Shown here: positions 49,440 to 61,140 of the stretch, one piece after another
Position numbering within the stretch: the stretch's first letter is position 1
How the letters are laid out: each line of letters opens with the position of its first letter
Assembly: GCA_020284085.1 (NCBI GenBank)
Contig: JACEVL010000031.1
Location: forward strand, 1,494,408-1,558,407
From: Aporrectodea caliginosa
Lineage: Eukaryota; Annelida; Clitellata; Crassiclitellata; Lumbricidae
Direction of reading: 5' to 3'
DNA: 64,000 bases
The notes under the pieces: generated by a model
What the model saw: the letters and a program-made list of their open reading frames with translations, nothing else
Told to the model about the DNA's origin: nothing
Database searches by the model: none
Made by a program: the position numbers and the translations under genes

Positions 49440-49640
49440 CGCAGTATGATTACAAATCAGTATGAACGGATGATCACCAGTTATTACAGGAGTCGAATTT
49501 TAACTGTATACGGTAGCCATGCAAGGCGCCCATCACGGCCTACATCTAATTTTACCAACGCGCCATCTCGCGAGTGATAGGCTGATGGACCTTTGGGAGG
49601 GTTACGGGAAAGCGATCCCGCTACCTATTGCTCTTAACGC
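49440..49640 (-). repeat. SINE-like family 3, copy 3
   Basis: Reverse orientation: AGCGGGATCGCTTTCCCG, GGGCGCCTTGCATGGCTACC, TTCGACTCCTGTAATAAC. It lies just downstream of gene A. Confidence 0.62.
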
Positions 49641-49775
49641 CACTGATGTTACCACTACTCTACGGATTGGTATTGATTTTAGAATGCCTCTAACGAAAAA
49701 TAACCTTTTTCTTTACATTGTAAGAACCTTCACTTTATCGGTTGTAATCAATCATGATGCATGCTTACAGTTCGA

Positions 49776-49980
49776 TAGCGCATTGGATAACATCTGGCGT
49801 AGAGAGCGAGAGGTACCGAGTTCCAGTCCCGTAGGGCGGATATGCTTTGTAGGCAGCGCCGTTGTATTGCAAGCTGTCTGTTCTGTTAGTAGTTAAGATT
49901 TCAATTGCATAACATGTAAATGTACAGCGCAGTGCGTTTGTCAGGCGCTTCAATAAAGAAAAGATTATTATTATTATTAT
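49776..49980 (+). repeat. tRNA-derived SINE family 2, copy 3
   Basis: Same head and body as 5,920-6,143 (GCGCATTGGATAACATCTGG, TACAGCGCAGTGCGTTTGTC) with CAATAAAGAAAAG and an (ATT)n tail. Its CAATAAA may serve as a distal polyadenylation signal for gene A. Confidence 0.87.
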
Positions 49981-50257
49981 GCTCAAGTTTTAAAATCAAC
50001 CCTGCATTTCACCTGATTTTTTAAACTAACAGCTTGCTATTGGTTTAGATTAGTGTTAGACAGTTTGGATTTTTACGTGTTCGTAAAGATGTTTCTTCTA
50101 GACACTATTGTAGAACAACATTCACTTTTCAGATTTTATTAGTTAGAAAGCCATTTCCGTTTTTTCTGTGCTTAAAAAACACAAACCTGTGCGAGAATTA
50201 GTGAAATCATCGTTAAAGAGTTTAACAGTTCCATTCAGCTGAGTTTATTAATTAATT

Positions 50258-50537
50258 AATTCATTCATTCATTCCAGATATTTATATAGCGCCCCTTCAA
50301 GATTTCTACTCAGAGGCGCTCCCGACTACTGCGCGGACACTGAATCGGAGTTTCACGCCGAAGCGCATGAGCAATTGCGAGTGAAGGACTTGCCCAGGGT
50401 CCCTACGCGGCGGCTTGAGGTGGAGCAACCCGCAACCCTCCGGCTGCAAGGCACCGAACATACCCCCTTGAGGTGGATTCGAACCCGCAACCCTCAGGCT
50501 GCAAGGCACCGAACATACCTCTACACCACCGCGCCCC
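50258..50537 (-). repeat. tRNA-derived SINE-A, full-length copy
   Basis: Minus strand starts GGGGCGCGGTGGTGTAGAGG with a perfect box A (TGGTGTAGAGG), then box B GGTTCGAATCC. A 55-60 base internal block (GAGGGTTGCGGGTTCG-type) is partly duplicated. The tail reads GAGGCGCTATATAAATATC-like, then AATGAATGAATG. The body end is shared with the shorter SINE-A copies in the TIR units. Confidence 0.85.
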
Positions 50538-51722
50538 ATTAATATTTGCCTAGATGTCTTTGATGTACGTGTGCATGGGCCAGACATTTTTGACCTAGCT
50601 GATGCAACTATACTGACAATGGTTTTGTTGATTCCGTTTAGCTTATTAGTTTTTATTTAGTTTTATCCATTCAGCTTCCCATCTTTGCATATGTCTTGGT
50701 CTAAACATTAAAAGGCTATTTATTCAGATTCTAAACATGTGTAGATTATAGTGATGTACAATGTTAAAAACAGGTCTGGGTTAATTTTGAATCATGAACG
50801 CAAACGGTGTGAGAGGCTTTCCTCTCCTTCAATGATGTGTGATACCGGTGCATGAGATACGACAAAATGACTACAGAAAGTACGGAGTATGGAAGAGAGC
50901 TAACAAAACAATTTTTGGTTATGAGGTACTGAGCTGTGAAGAAATGTTAATAAGATGTGGGGTGACAAGTGAATTACCCTCAGTTAGCGCAGTTAGCAAG
51001 CTCAAGAGAGAGTGGTTGAGGAAGTAATCAGACTTTCCGTTAGGGCAGTTATGTCAAGGTGGGGTTTTTAAAAAAGAAAATAGGTCATGGAAGGCAGTGT
51101 AGAAAATTATTATTACAGAAGTGATAAAATATTTGACGAGAATATGTTAAAGTGGTATGATACAATAATAATGACCTGAGTTCAAATGATTATCCGAACT
51201 CGTAATATGTCTAGCAATGAGTTTAGAATGATGTTAAGATATCACTTGCTATTTATATTGCGTTCTCTTGTGACTATGCACTGAATTCCCATAGTAATAC
51301 TTGTACTCGTTGCTGTGCTTCAAACTCAAGTATTTGTACTGTATTTGCAAATATAGCACCTGGAACACGCCTAGCACTTGGCCTTTGTTTATAACAAACG
51401 TACAACGTTGATGGAGAGAACTCTGATGACCTCGTGTTCTATATTTCACGGGAGTAAAGCAATCGATTGATCCGAGATTTCATTGCATATCCTAATCGCA
51501 AACTTCAGAAGTACTAAGTGTACCAACTAATTTAGAGCACTACCTCAAGTCAGAGATAACGTAGGAAGTACAAAGTCCGGTTGCCAAGAGACTAGAGTCA
51601 TAAGCTAAGTCTCCGGTGCTTAATACGTAATAACTTTTGGAGTAGGCCTAGGTCTGCTTGACCATTCGTCCTCGGCTGAACAGAAACGCGAACAGAAGTG
51701 TACACCAGAAGTAAACGAACCA
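50538..51722. other. Intergenic; small unassigned open frame
   Basis: A plus frame at 50,839-51,027 encodes 62 aa (MIPVHEIRQNDYRKYGVW, ending KLKREWLRK) with balanced composition, perhaps a fragment of a mobile-element gene; unrecognised. The rest shows nothing identifiable. Confidence 0.3.
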
Positions 51723-52795
51723 TTGTCGAAATTAAGTTTTGTAGAGAATGTTCTTTGTGTAGAGACTTTTCACCGATCCCAGAATTCTGCCATGCCTTCA
51801 GACGTTTTGCTTAATTAACACTTTACCGGCAAGCGTGTACTAGAAGTGACTGAAAACCATAGTTGTAAAAAACTTTTTTCGTTTTTTATTTTTTCAAAGA
51901 AACGTGGTTTTTTCGTGTTTTATTTCTCGTCACGTTTTTTTCCGTTTTTTTTTGTATGTAACTTTATTTATTTATTTACTGTCTGCTACTATTTGTTTAG
52001 ATCTAATTTTATTTTTGTCCGATATCCCTTACGTTGTCTCCGTCCTTTGAAGGATTCATCTAATTTACGTCACTATTTAGTGTCATCAGTTGAGAAATAA
52101 ACAGCCCAGTATAGGAAATAAAATTTATAAAAGTTATTTGAATATATATATTTGAATTTCTAAGTTATCCAAAATGCGAAACGTTGTCTTTGTACTCAGT
52201 AATCTCTGATTGACTGATCAACTGACGGATATTACTCCATATTAAGTTCTTATAATTAGGCCTATAAGTCAGAATTGTAAGTAGACCTACAATTTTTAAT
52301 GAAGTAGGCCTACACTCTATACTTACAAAGTTTAGTTTTTAATTGCTTATGTCAGCATTGAAGTATGTAGACATATGTATACAATTTAAATTTGAAAAGA
52401 TTTCAATATTTTTAGTTTCTCAATTTCTTATTAAACCAAATTTATGAAAAATAAAATAATTGTTGTAGATTACCGGGGTAGCCGGTACTGTAAGTTGGTG
52501 TTTACTAATAAAATTATGTTATTTGATGATTAAAATTAAATTGTGTAAACAAGGTTTTTAATTTTAAGATGCAGTAAAAGATGTAGCAAAGTCAAATTAT
52601 TTTCTTTTCCGTTTTTTCTCGTTTTTTCCGTTTTTTATTTTTTTTAATAATAAAACGACGTTTTTTCCGTTTTTTATTTTTATTTTACCGTTTTTAACAA
52701 CTATGCTGAAAACCAACGCAGCTCGTTGGCAGAGTGTTAAAGTGTCTGGAAAAGACGGAAGATAAGATGCTATTGTTATGGGAGGGCTTAATAGA
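51723..52795 (+). pseudogene. RING-exon relic of a TRIM-like gene, split by a TTAA element
   Basis: Left part 51,723-51,814: TIVEIKFCRECSLCRDFS, then after a frameshift DPRILPCLQTFCL, against DIVEFKKECCLCLKSF and DPRILPCLHTFCLKC in gene A. Right part from 52,741: KCLEKTEDKM, matching KCLEKTGVMK. Exactly at the Leu-Lys boundary (gene A: TGCTTGAAGTG; here TGCTTAA...TTAAAGTG) PB6 is inserted. No B-box follows on this strand, so the copy was truncated. It lies tail-to-tail with gene B. Confidence 0.82.
51819..52736. mobile_element. piggyBac-like TTAA MITE PB6
   Basis: TTAA at 51,815-51,818 and 52,737-52,740; inverted ends CACTTTACCGGCAAGC and CACTCTGCCAACGAGC, then shared GACTGAAAACCATAGTTGTA-like against TTTTCAGCATAGTTGTTA. 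T-rich subterminal TTTTTTCCGTTTTTTAT runs at both ends. No transposase remains. An extra TTAA (51,811-51,814) stands before the left one. Confidence 0.82.
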
Positions 52796-52845
52796 TCTTC
52801 ATCTGTCCGTGTAAACAAGAAAACAGTTAGAAAACGTTCTCACAT

Positions 52846-52851
52846 TTTATT
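52846..52851 (-). promoter_or_regulatory. AATAAA polyadenylation signal candidate of gene B
   Basis: Minus-strand AATAAA about 160 bp beyond the gene B stop codon, a normal distance. Confidence 0.5.
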
Positions 52852-53011
52852 GACTCTTAGCTAAAATACCAAGCGCTATACTAAGCAGTTTGGATGAAAC
52901 AAAAACCTCATTCGGAAATAATAGTCACGCATTATTAAGCAAAACTACGAATGTACATTAAAATACATGTATGAGAAGTCCTCGTGTGTATGTGTGTGTG
53001 TAAATTGTTGC

Positions 53012-55381
53012 TCATTGTGGAAGTACATCATATACGCTTAAGAACCAGGTTTTATCTTCGCCTGAATGTAATTCCTCAAGAACAAGTAGTTGTTTAGATC
53101 CTCTGAGGTAATACGAATTTACTGCTATTTTAAGGTCGCCATAGGTATGAAGCGAATCCTGATCAGACTCGATGTTTAAGGTTAATGACAATGTTGTGCC
53201 TTTTTGAGGCGGTCGAATAGATCGAGCGTAAATGTCGTTAAAGCGACGATGACCATAGTGTAAAAAGAGTTGATAAGGTGACAACTCGAAGCATTGAAGG
53301 ATGCCTTGGTATGGCGAATACTGGCCGACGATGGATCCATTTGTCCTGAATTTAAACACACTTTTCTCTCCTAGACCAATGTAGATTCCACATGGAGTTT
53401 CACAAACGCACTGAAGTGATGGAATGGTCGCTGGAAGCTTCAATCGTCGAAGAAGGATGGCATTCCCATTGTATACTTCCAGGCAGACTGGTGTGCTATT
53501 TCTTAACATTAGTAATTCTGCATTGGATGTCACACTTATGGAGGTCGGTTCCTTGACTTTATCCAAATAGCGACTCACCAGGTGATCAGGGATGGAAACC
53601 TTCCAGATACAATCTGCACCTTTGTCATAAATGTACAGACACGAGGTCTCAGAACACGACACAATTTCTTTTGGGGATTTTATCTCCGGTGTCTTTATTT
53701 CTCCAACGGAAGCAAAGGGATGCTGAATGCGCGTTATGAAAATAGATTTCGACAGCACATACAGCTTATCATATAGTCTTGCCATGCCATTCACTTCTTT
53801 CTCACGGAGCTTAACTGTACATGACTCTTTCAATTTACATGGACATTTTACTAAAACACAAAAAACACCGTCAAGATAAAATAGTTGACATATTGAAGTA
53901 GTTTAAAAAATAAAGATGTACGTATACTTCGATAATCATTATCATAATCATCATCATCATCATCACCAATATCATCGTCTCCGTCGTCGTCGTCACCCTC
54001 CTTATCTGGAGCACCATTGTTTCCACGACACTGCAAACCATCTCGGTCTTGGGCTCGTCATCACGTTGTGCTTAGCTTCTTCGAGCTTCTGCGAGCCACC
54101 TGTACTGAACAGCTTAGTTCGTAATCGTAATTGTAAACTCGAGATTTCTACAGCGCCCACAAAAGCGAAGTCGCGGAAACCAGTTGTCCGAGGGATGTCC
54201 GGACGCTGTGCAGGACACGGATACAGTCGTTGACTCGCACTCCTTTTCAGGTGGTACTATGCATACATTCATACATATTTGTGACGCTCATTGAAGCTCT
54301 TATATCCTTAATTTTGCTCCTTTGGTACATTTACTTAGCTTTGACATTCAACAATTCAATGTTTAAAAAGGAAAATAATCTTACTAATAAGTTTTCCAAC
54401 AGCATCGCTTGCAGACGTCAAAGCTTGTTTAGTATCAGTTTTCTTGATGGAAAACTGAATTGAAAAGAGTCCACTTTTCCAGCGACCTTCAGGGCGAGAC
54501 TTTAGGTCGTCCACGATGTTCCGTAGAACACCTTCGGCTTCACAAGTGTATCTGGGGTTTGTGTTGCTCTTTATCTGATCACAGTATTCTTTAAACTTCT
54601 TAAATGTAAAGACGTGTTCTTCCATTTTTCTCATTTCAATTTCAATTTCTTCCAAACGTTCCTTTTTAAACACATCCAATTCTATTAGCAATGCTTTCGT
54701 TTCACTGTGGACTAGCTCTGTGATTTCGTCGCATCGTTTTCGAATTTCGTCCTCCATTTCCTTAACCGACTTCATGATATTCATCTGTTCACTTAACAGT
54801 TTCTGTTTCTTCTTATCGAAATGACACTGTATATCAAACAGATTTTCATATTCAGCCTCTGTCTGCTTAGAAACCAAATCTGCAACATCCTCCACTCTGG
54901 AACAGATGTGTGAACTGTGCCTTTTCTTTTGACATTCGCCGCAAATAACCTTTCTGCAGCAAGCACAATATAATTCGGCTAACTCATTATTGTGATCGAT
55001 ACAGAAATCTGTCGATTTCTTGGTTTCTTCCGGGTCATTTAGAGCAACAACAAGGTGTTCCTCTGTCTTTTTGTGTTTTTGGCCGCACGAAAGACACAAT
55101 TTCTCCTCGCATTTAATGCAGAAACGCTCAGCCAATGTTGCTTTGTCATAAGCAGTCTTTTTACAGTTGTCGCATGCTTGCTTTTCCTCTCCTTCATCTT
55201 CAGAAAAATCTCCAACGCCATGTCTTACTTCTTTGAACATGGTCTCCGTGATTTGCTTTCGCTTTTCCAATAGGCCTACTTGAATGCGTGACCGTTTTCT
55301 CGAACATGCGATACACCTGTACACTAACTCGAAAGGTAGATACTCAAAATTTAATATAGTGCGTATAATTCTGGTCGGCAA
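53012..55381 (-). CDS. Gene B: TRIM-like B-box/coiled-coil protein with beta-propeller-like C-terminus
   Basis: Exon from about 55,381 to 54,385, donor AGTAAGAT, intron 54,384-53,851, acceptor TTTTGTGTTTTAG, last exon 53,850-53,012 (TGA). The junction is phase 1, as in gene A. B-box 1: CDNCKK...CIKCEEKLCLSCGQKH; B-box 2: CIDHNNELAELYCACCRKVI then CGECQKKRHSSH; a coiled coil of about 100 residues (KERLEEIEIEMRKMEEH). The propeller exon has GMARLYDKLYVLSKSIF, KSPKEIVSC, LYIYDKGADCIWKVSIP and ends LSVYDVLPQ. No RING is seen in the open frame; a RING exon may lie upstream and be missed, or be lost. The 5' end is uncertain: a Met at 55,381 or a preceding splice near 55,275. Intact frames suggest a working gene. 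Without a RING it may bind partners rather than ligate ubiquitin. Confidence 0.82.
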
Positions 55382-56572
55382 GCGTAATATTATTTTACAA
55401 TGTCATGAACGCTACTGACTTGTATTGTTGAGACAAATTGTTCACGAATAAATCATCCACATCTAACCATATCCACGAAGGCAGTATGGTCCGTATGTCA
55501 TGCATGTGCACTGTTAGTCGCTGAATGCGCCTTCGTCTGGAGTAGGCCTAATCTCTGATTTGAAGCCTATGCTCAGTAGGCCTATACACAAAGGTGGCTT
55601 AGATAAGCATGGTAATTTTCTACGCACAGGTTTTTCAAGGTTAACTGTGTATTTATTGATCACGCATGCGCAAATGTTACTTTGTTGAGACGACACAAGA
55701 ATATTCAATGTTCTCCATAGTAAATTATTATTGGGATATGAGGCGCTTCTTTCAGCATATTCAATATAATATAGGCCTATATATAGGCCTATATATATAT
55801 TGCTATATATGGTTTTTATTAACTTATTAACGAACTACATAATTAAAAATAAATAAAACCCTCTGTCTTCAATTATTGCTTACAACACCGTTACGAATGG
55901 GTTTCTGCCATCTGTGGAATAAATTGAAAACCCTCGTTTTTTTAAGTGACATCTTCGATAGCAGGGAACATGTCTGTCTTGATTTTAATCAACAAATCAA
56001 TATGGATTTTGTGACAATTTTCAGAAATTTATCCGGTAATGTTGTAGAAAAATTTTTACAACTCCGTGACTGTAATTATTGGATTTTGCGCATATAAATA
56101 TTTTTTTTTCTTTGAAAAATGTTTCTGCAGCAGTCACAATATAATTCAGCCAACTCTTCATCAGGAAATTTTATTACGGTATATAAATTAATTATTTGAC
56201 ACTGTTACATCTAATAAGTTATTCTGATCCAGAGAATCTAATTAAATTTTATCAGAATGTGCAATACAGCAGGCTGCACTCATTCTTTATCATTTAACTG
56301 AACTTCAGTTACCAAGGCTTTATGTGGAGCCTGAGGCTATTGGGCGTTGCTAGTTTAATCACGGTTTAATATAGCTCCTCTTCACAGTTGCCCATCAGAG
56401 TCACTCGCTACTGGACAATATAAACCCACGATCGAATAACATATCGAAGGTTGCTAAGCACCAGTCCAGAAACTGGCTACCAATAGATAGGACAACATGT
56501 TACTGCAGGATTGAACAGGAACGGACAAGACACCAAGTAGCCTAATGTTTTGCAAGCTAATTTACCGATCGA
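55382..56572. other. Upstream region of gene B
   Basis: Possible promoter or missing RING exon of gene B, but none could be recognised on the minus strand. TAGGCCTA occurs repeatedly (for example at 55,543, 55,577 and twice near 55,770-55,790). A short open frame at 55,876-56,097 (+) is unassigned. Confidence 0.4.
56117..56160 (-). pseudogene. B-box scrap of a TRIM-like gene
   Basis: Minus strand reads EELAELYCDCCRN, matching NELAELYCACCRK of gene B (54,990-54,950). Only about 44 bp is recognisable; AT-rich DNA on both sides. Confidence 0.55.
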
Positions 56573-56576
56573 TTAA

Positions 56577-57518
56577 CCCTAGGGCTACCAAGCTTTTTGT
56601 AACACGAGCACTCCCCTGGATTTCGTGTTTGGTTTCACATATCATAACTTGTAATATAGCATTTGATTCAGCATTCATTTCTGCACAGAATGGTATATTT
56701 AGTTGTACATTATGTGAATGCATCTCGAAATTACATCACTTTTAACAACGGGACCCATTAATTAGCAATATTGTATATTATTGCGTACATTTTGTATGGA
56801 TACGTTCATATCAAGATTATGTGTGTTTTGAAACTAATCTATGTATAAAAGATACACCTAATCATCCCTACGTTATGTTTATATAGTATAAATGTACATC
56901 CATACATATATATCCATACATATTTATCGGTTTACGTTATAACGCTGTATTCAGCCATTTTCACACAGATTACGCGTATTATTATTTATTTTGATCACTT
57001 CCGGTATTCCAAAGACAAAGATGTAGGTATGCAAATGAAGCCCTTCATTCTGCTCTAAAGAATGGTATCTTTGTTTCTACAATCCTTAAATAAAGACAAA
57101 TGAATACGCTACAGACAAAAAACTAAGGTGTCGGAGTCCTTCCATTCAGCCATTTTTCACGCATGATGCGCGTATTATTATTTATTTTGAGCACTTCCGG
57201 TTGTCTCAGTCAACTCAGTGACCATGGAAATGTAGCCCCACATTGCCTCTATAGAATGGTATAATTTCTTCTCTTAATATTAAATGACGGATAAGATATA
57301 GTCGAAACTCTAGGGGGGTATCCCCCCCTCTGGTACCTCGGGTATATTGGGTATAACTTTTGAACGGTGTGAGATATCATCTCACATTTTACCTCAAAAC
57401 GTGTGCAAATGAACCCCCTACAGCTTACCTAAAAGGTCAAATTTTTATTCCATACGAAAAAGTTTGAGATAAAAAACAGTCAGGGGGGTGGCAACCACCC
57501 CCCTAACTAGCCCGAGGG
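56577..57518 (-). mobile_element. piggyBac-like TTAA element PB3 (sister of PB2)
   Basis: TTAA at 56,573-56,576 and 57,519-57,522; ends CCCTAGGGCTACCAAG and, inverted, CCCTCGGGCTAG. Nearly colinear with 20,004-20,967 with small indels, for example loss of part of the left G-rich palindrome. Non-coding. Confidence 0.87.
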
Positions 57519-59519
57519 TTAATCAGATGCAGACCATGAATATTAATACGAGCAATGCCAACATGACTGTGCCAACGCAGCGCTGCAAGCATGTCTAATG
57601 TTGCATCGGCACAAAACTGGCTGTCTAAATTTTTATGACCGGCTTTGTCGTTGATCATGCTGTGGCGGATTCGATCCGTGTGACGATCCTGAACCAGTGG
57701 TTTGCCCACACGTGCTTATGTCACCAAGCAGTAATGGATGAATCCCAAGGTTCTGAACACGAGGCAGGTGCATCACAGGTTTTTGTCGTATACTTCCCAC
57801 CTTGCGTCGGTAGAAAAGTCTATTTCGTTTAATGGTAATTGGTAACTTCTATCGCCCCGGTGTCCAATACACAAGGCATCAACCGATGGCCCATCGAAAC
57901 CAAGCCATAACCAGGCCAATTGTAATTGTTGGCCCTAATTGCAATTAGAGATTAATTTAGCACCATTAATCAGAAAGCTAATCAGTTTGCACTGGCGTAT
58001 CCGCCTATATACTTTTGAGATAAGTACCCTAGAGGTATTATAGATGTGTTATAATTTATAACTGAAGAGGGGAACGCAAATTTTGGTCGTTATTGTTTAA
58101 GTTGATGTTTATGGGGTGGCTCGATTTTCGCTTTGCACGGGGCGCAATTATAGCTTGCGATGGTCCTTGTGGTCGTGGTGGTGGTGGTGGTGGTTGGTGG
58201 TGGTGACAATGAGGAGCAGGTGGAAGGGAGAAGGAGGGGAGCGATGACTTAATCGCGAAGTTTGCGGGTTCGCGCTCTACAGAACTGTGCAATTGAGTTG
58301 AACAAAACGACTCATCTGGGGAGGGATACTTAATCATCTTCATCAAAATCATCAATGCTTATTGGTAATTACTAACTTCTATCGCGCCTGTATCTAATGC
58401 ACATGGTATCAACTGAAGGCGCACCGAACAAAGGCATACACTCAGGCCAATTGTAATTGTAATTAAAGATTTAATATACTAGCCTACCACTTCAAGAGCA
58501 AACTGTTAGAGGTGTTCTCTGCGCTGGCCTACATGATGCTAAGATCAGTACACTGGGGGGCATAGATGTGATATAAACTCCATCCCTCACTTTTACCAAG
58601 TATGATGATAATTATCAGCATCATCGCCATCATCAACATTATGGACCCGCCCATTCCTGTTGCCTGCAACGAGTTGCCACGCCCAACGAAACTGAGAATG
58701 TCCATTATTAATATTCATGGCTTGCGTTTGCTTACACGCTCGGATAATTAGCTCATAAAATAATATGCGGTGTCTGGTCCGTTCCTGTCCGATCCTGTAG
58801 TAATTACATGTTGAAGAGTAGCCTGTCACATCCATTGATGTGACTTGCTGGACTACGGGCTGCTTGGCAACCTGCGATATGTTGTTCGACCGTCGTTTGT
58901 GTAGTCAAGTCGGGAGTTTGGGAACAGACACCTCTTTTAAAGGCTGAGTTAAACAATAAACAGTGATGCATACATGGGCTTACTTGTGGCAGCTGGGGCT
59001 AGTGCGATTTAAATTAGGCATGATTCGGGTGGCTTCAGGGCCATAGACTGGTGAATAATGTATAATGACACTTCATTTAGCGCCTTTTTCTGTAAACTAG
59101 CTTGCCTCACACAACCAATGGCGACATGGCTATCTGACTAATATAAATGTAGCATAACAAGGGTTTAAAGTAGTTCAAAAGACATGCAATCTGTATGAGA
59201 CCACCCCAAGTCAACCTGGAATAGCCCATCTTAAGAGGAAGCCCCAATGCCGCTTCTGCGTGCATGAAGACCCGCCAGTGGTATATCTTATAGTAATCTA
59301 ATAATTGCTTCTTACAGAAATCTTTTTGTCATTGATAAACTCAGTAAATGATCAAGACATTCTTGCTGGAAATAACACGAAAATATTGGTCGATAAAAAG
59401 CCGTGCTCATTTGGAAATTATACTCACAAGCAAATGAAACTACATCGTCGAGTATAATATATGCATCAAAATACAAAAGGTAGAATTCCAGTGCGTCTAC
59501 GGCATGTGTAAATTATTGT
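57519..59519. other. Intergenic with a local duplication
   Basis: Positions 57,836-57,950 and 58,359-58,470 share GGTAATTGGTAACTTCTATCG-like, GGTATCAAC-type and CAGGCCAATTGTAATTGT segments, probably two copies of an interspersed repeat. A GGTGGT run lies at 58,172-58,205. No gene recognised. Confidence 0.45.
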
Positions 59520-61140
59520 TCATTGAGGAAGTACATCGTATGCTCTGAGGTAACAGGTTTTAATGCTACACCAGACAATTCCCTCAGGAACAAGTAATTG
59601 CTTAGTTTCTTTAAGGTAACACGAAGTAACTGGTCTCCTCCAACCTCAGATTTATCCACCAGAATCTGATGGTTTGCTTGGCCTAAGGACAGTGACGATA
59701 ATATTGTACCACAGTATAAACTACACTGTGTCCGGAAAAATTCCGACCCCCTGAGATACGAATGAGAGAACTAGTAAATTGTCATCAATTTTTAAAATTC
59801 CAAAAACAATTTAATCCTGAAATATTAGTGAACTATAATTTATGTTCAAAATGTCCGCCATTGGCTTCAACACAAGCTACGAGACGCACACGCCACTGAC
59901 TAACGGCAGCATCGACGACCAGTTGATCAAATTCATCCCAAGCATTAACAATTCGCTCACGGAGTTCTTCAATGTTTCTGACCTTTGTCTTGTATACCTT
60001 CTCCTGCATTATTCCCCAAATTTTATAATCAACAGGATTTAAGTCCGGACTGTTTGGAGGCCAAAGATTTGGAGGTATAAAATCTGGAGTCTCCTTTATC
60101 AGCAGTTCGACAGTTTCACGTGCTCGGTGAGCTGGAGCACCATCTTGTTGAAATGTGTAGTAATCTGAATATTGCCTGATATCAGGTAATAATTTTTCCA
60201 ACAACAAAGAATCTCGATAGTAAGCTCCATTTATTTTAACGCCAGGTTCTATGAAATGTATGTCTGTTTTACCAAGAGCAGATACACCAACTGAAACCAT
60301 TACTGACTGGCTGAATGTTGGGCGAGTACTAAGCAAACGATTAGCTGGGATGTTTTTCTTCCGAGTTCCGGTGGCAACGTACAGACGATCATTTTGACTG
60401 TTCTTTGGTGTGGCGATGGTAAACAACTTTTCGTCTGTAAACCAAATAAAGTTTAGCATTTCATCAGGATAGTTGATCTAACAAAATCCTTGAACGCTCG
60501 AGCCGTGCTTCCTTGTTGGCTTCTGTTAATTCAGTCGCTCGTCTTTTCTTTAAACACTTTAGATGAAGGTCATTTTTGACAATTTCGTGCACTGAAGTTT
60601 TTGAAATTCCAGTCTCTCGAGCGATTTCTCTTAGCGTTAGATGTGATTGAGGTCGATCTTCTTGACTTAAAACGAGATCCTCAACTTTTTCGATATTTTC
60701 AGTTGTCCGTGCAACTCTCGGTCTACCGCTACCCTTGCGACGCTTACACGATTCGGTTAGATCAATTTTTCGTATAAGGTACTTTAGTCCACCTAATGTC
60801 CAACCCTTGTTCGGAAATTTTTTCAGAAACTTCTTGGCTCCATATTTCTTGTTTTGGCGTAAAAATTTTATAACAATTTTGTCTTCCTCGCTAAACGCCA
60901 TTTTCTTGCAACTTTGTTTACAAAATATAAAACTCAAATACGTCACTATGACGTAAGTTTAAACGGGGCCGTTAATACATTACAAAGAATTTCGTTTGTA
61001 AGTATGTCAAGATGAAAATGCTTTTGTATTTTTTAAATCGATTATTATCTACTATAGTTTTTTTAACCACATCTGTGGGGGTCGGAATTTTTCCGGACAC
61101 AGTGTAGAATCCCAAGTTTGAATGTAAGAACCACAGATTA
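59520..61140 (-). pseudogene. Relic of a TRIM-propeller last exon, split by a mariner
   Basis: Positions 59,520-59,721 correspond to the last 65 or so codons of gene C: one frame gives LSSLSLGQANHQILVDKSEV, the other CYLKETKQLLVPEGIV and LRAYDVLPQ before the stop, so a frameshift separates them. After the mariner, 61,107-61,140 (GAATCCCAAG, AGAACCA) continues the alignment weakly with gene C near 62,310-62,345. The upstream part of the exon is missing. Confidence 0.75.
59724..61104 (-). mobile_element. Tc1/mariner-type transposon with frameshifted DD37D transposase
   Basis: Inverted ends start CACTGTGTCCGG and extend about 28 bp; TA on both sides (59,722-59,723; 61,105-61,106). Transposase part 1, 60,911-60,464: MAFSEEDKIVIKFL, a helix-turn-helix (LTLREIARETGISKTSVHEI) and basic segments (RRKGSGRPR). 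Part 2, 60,459-59,833: WFTDEK, QQDGAPAHRA, SPDLNPVDYKIW and C-terminus ANGGHFEHKL. The three catalytic Asp are intact; I count 37 residues between the second and third. A single-base shift at about 60,464-60,475 (TCCTGATGA) separates the parts, so the enzyme is inactive unless this is a sequence error. Otherwise very well preserved, so probably young. It interrupts the propeller relic. Confidence 0.9.

Noticed and set aside
50258..50537. True tRNA gene
   Set aside because: Box A and box B are good, but the cloverleaf is not complete, the body continues into a SINE-type 3' end, and related copies are dispersed.
54005..54233. Plus-strand coding exon in the intron of gene B
   Set aside because: The open frame begins in a CATCAT repeat and has no conserved counterpart in genes A or C.
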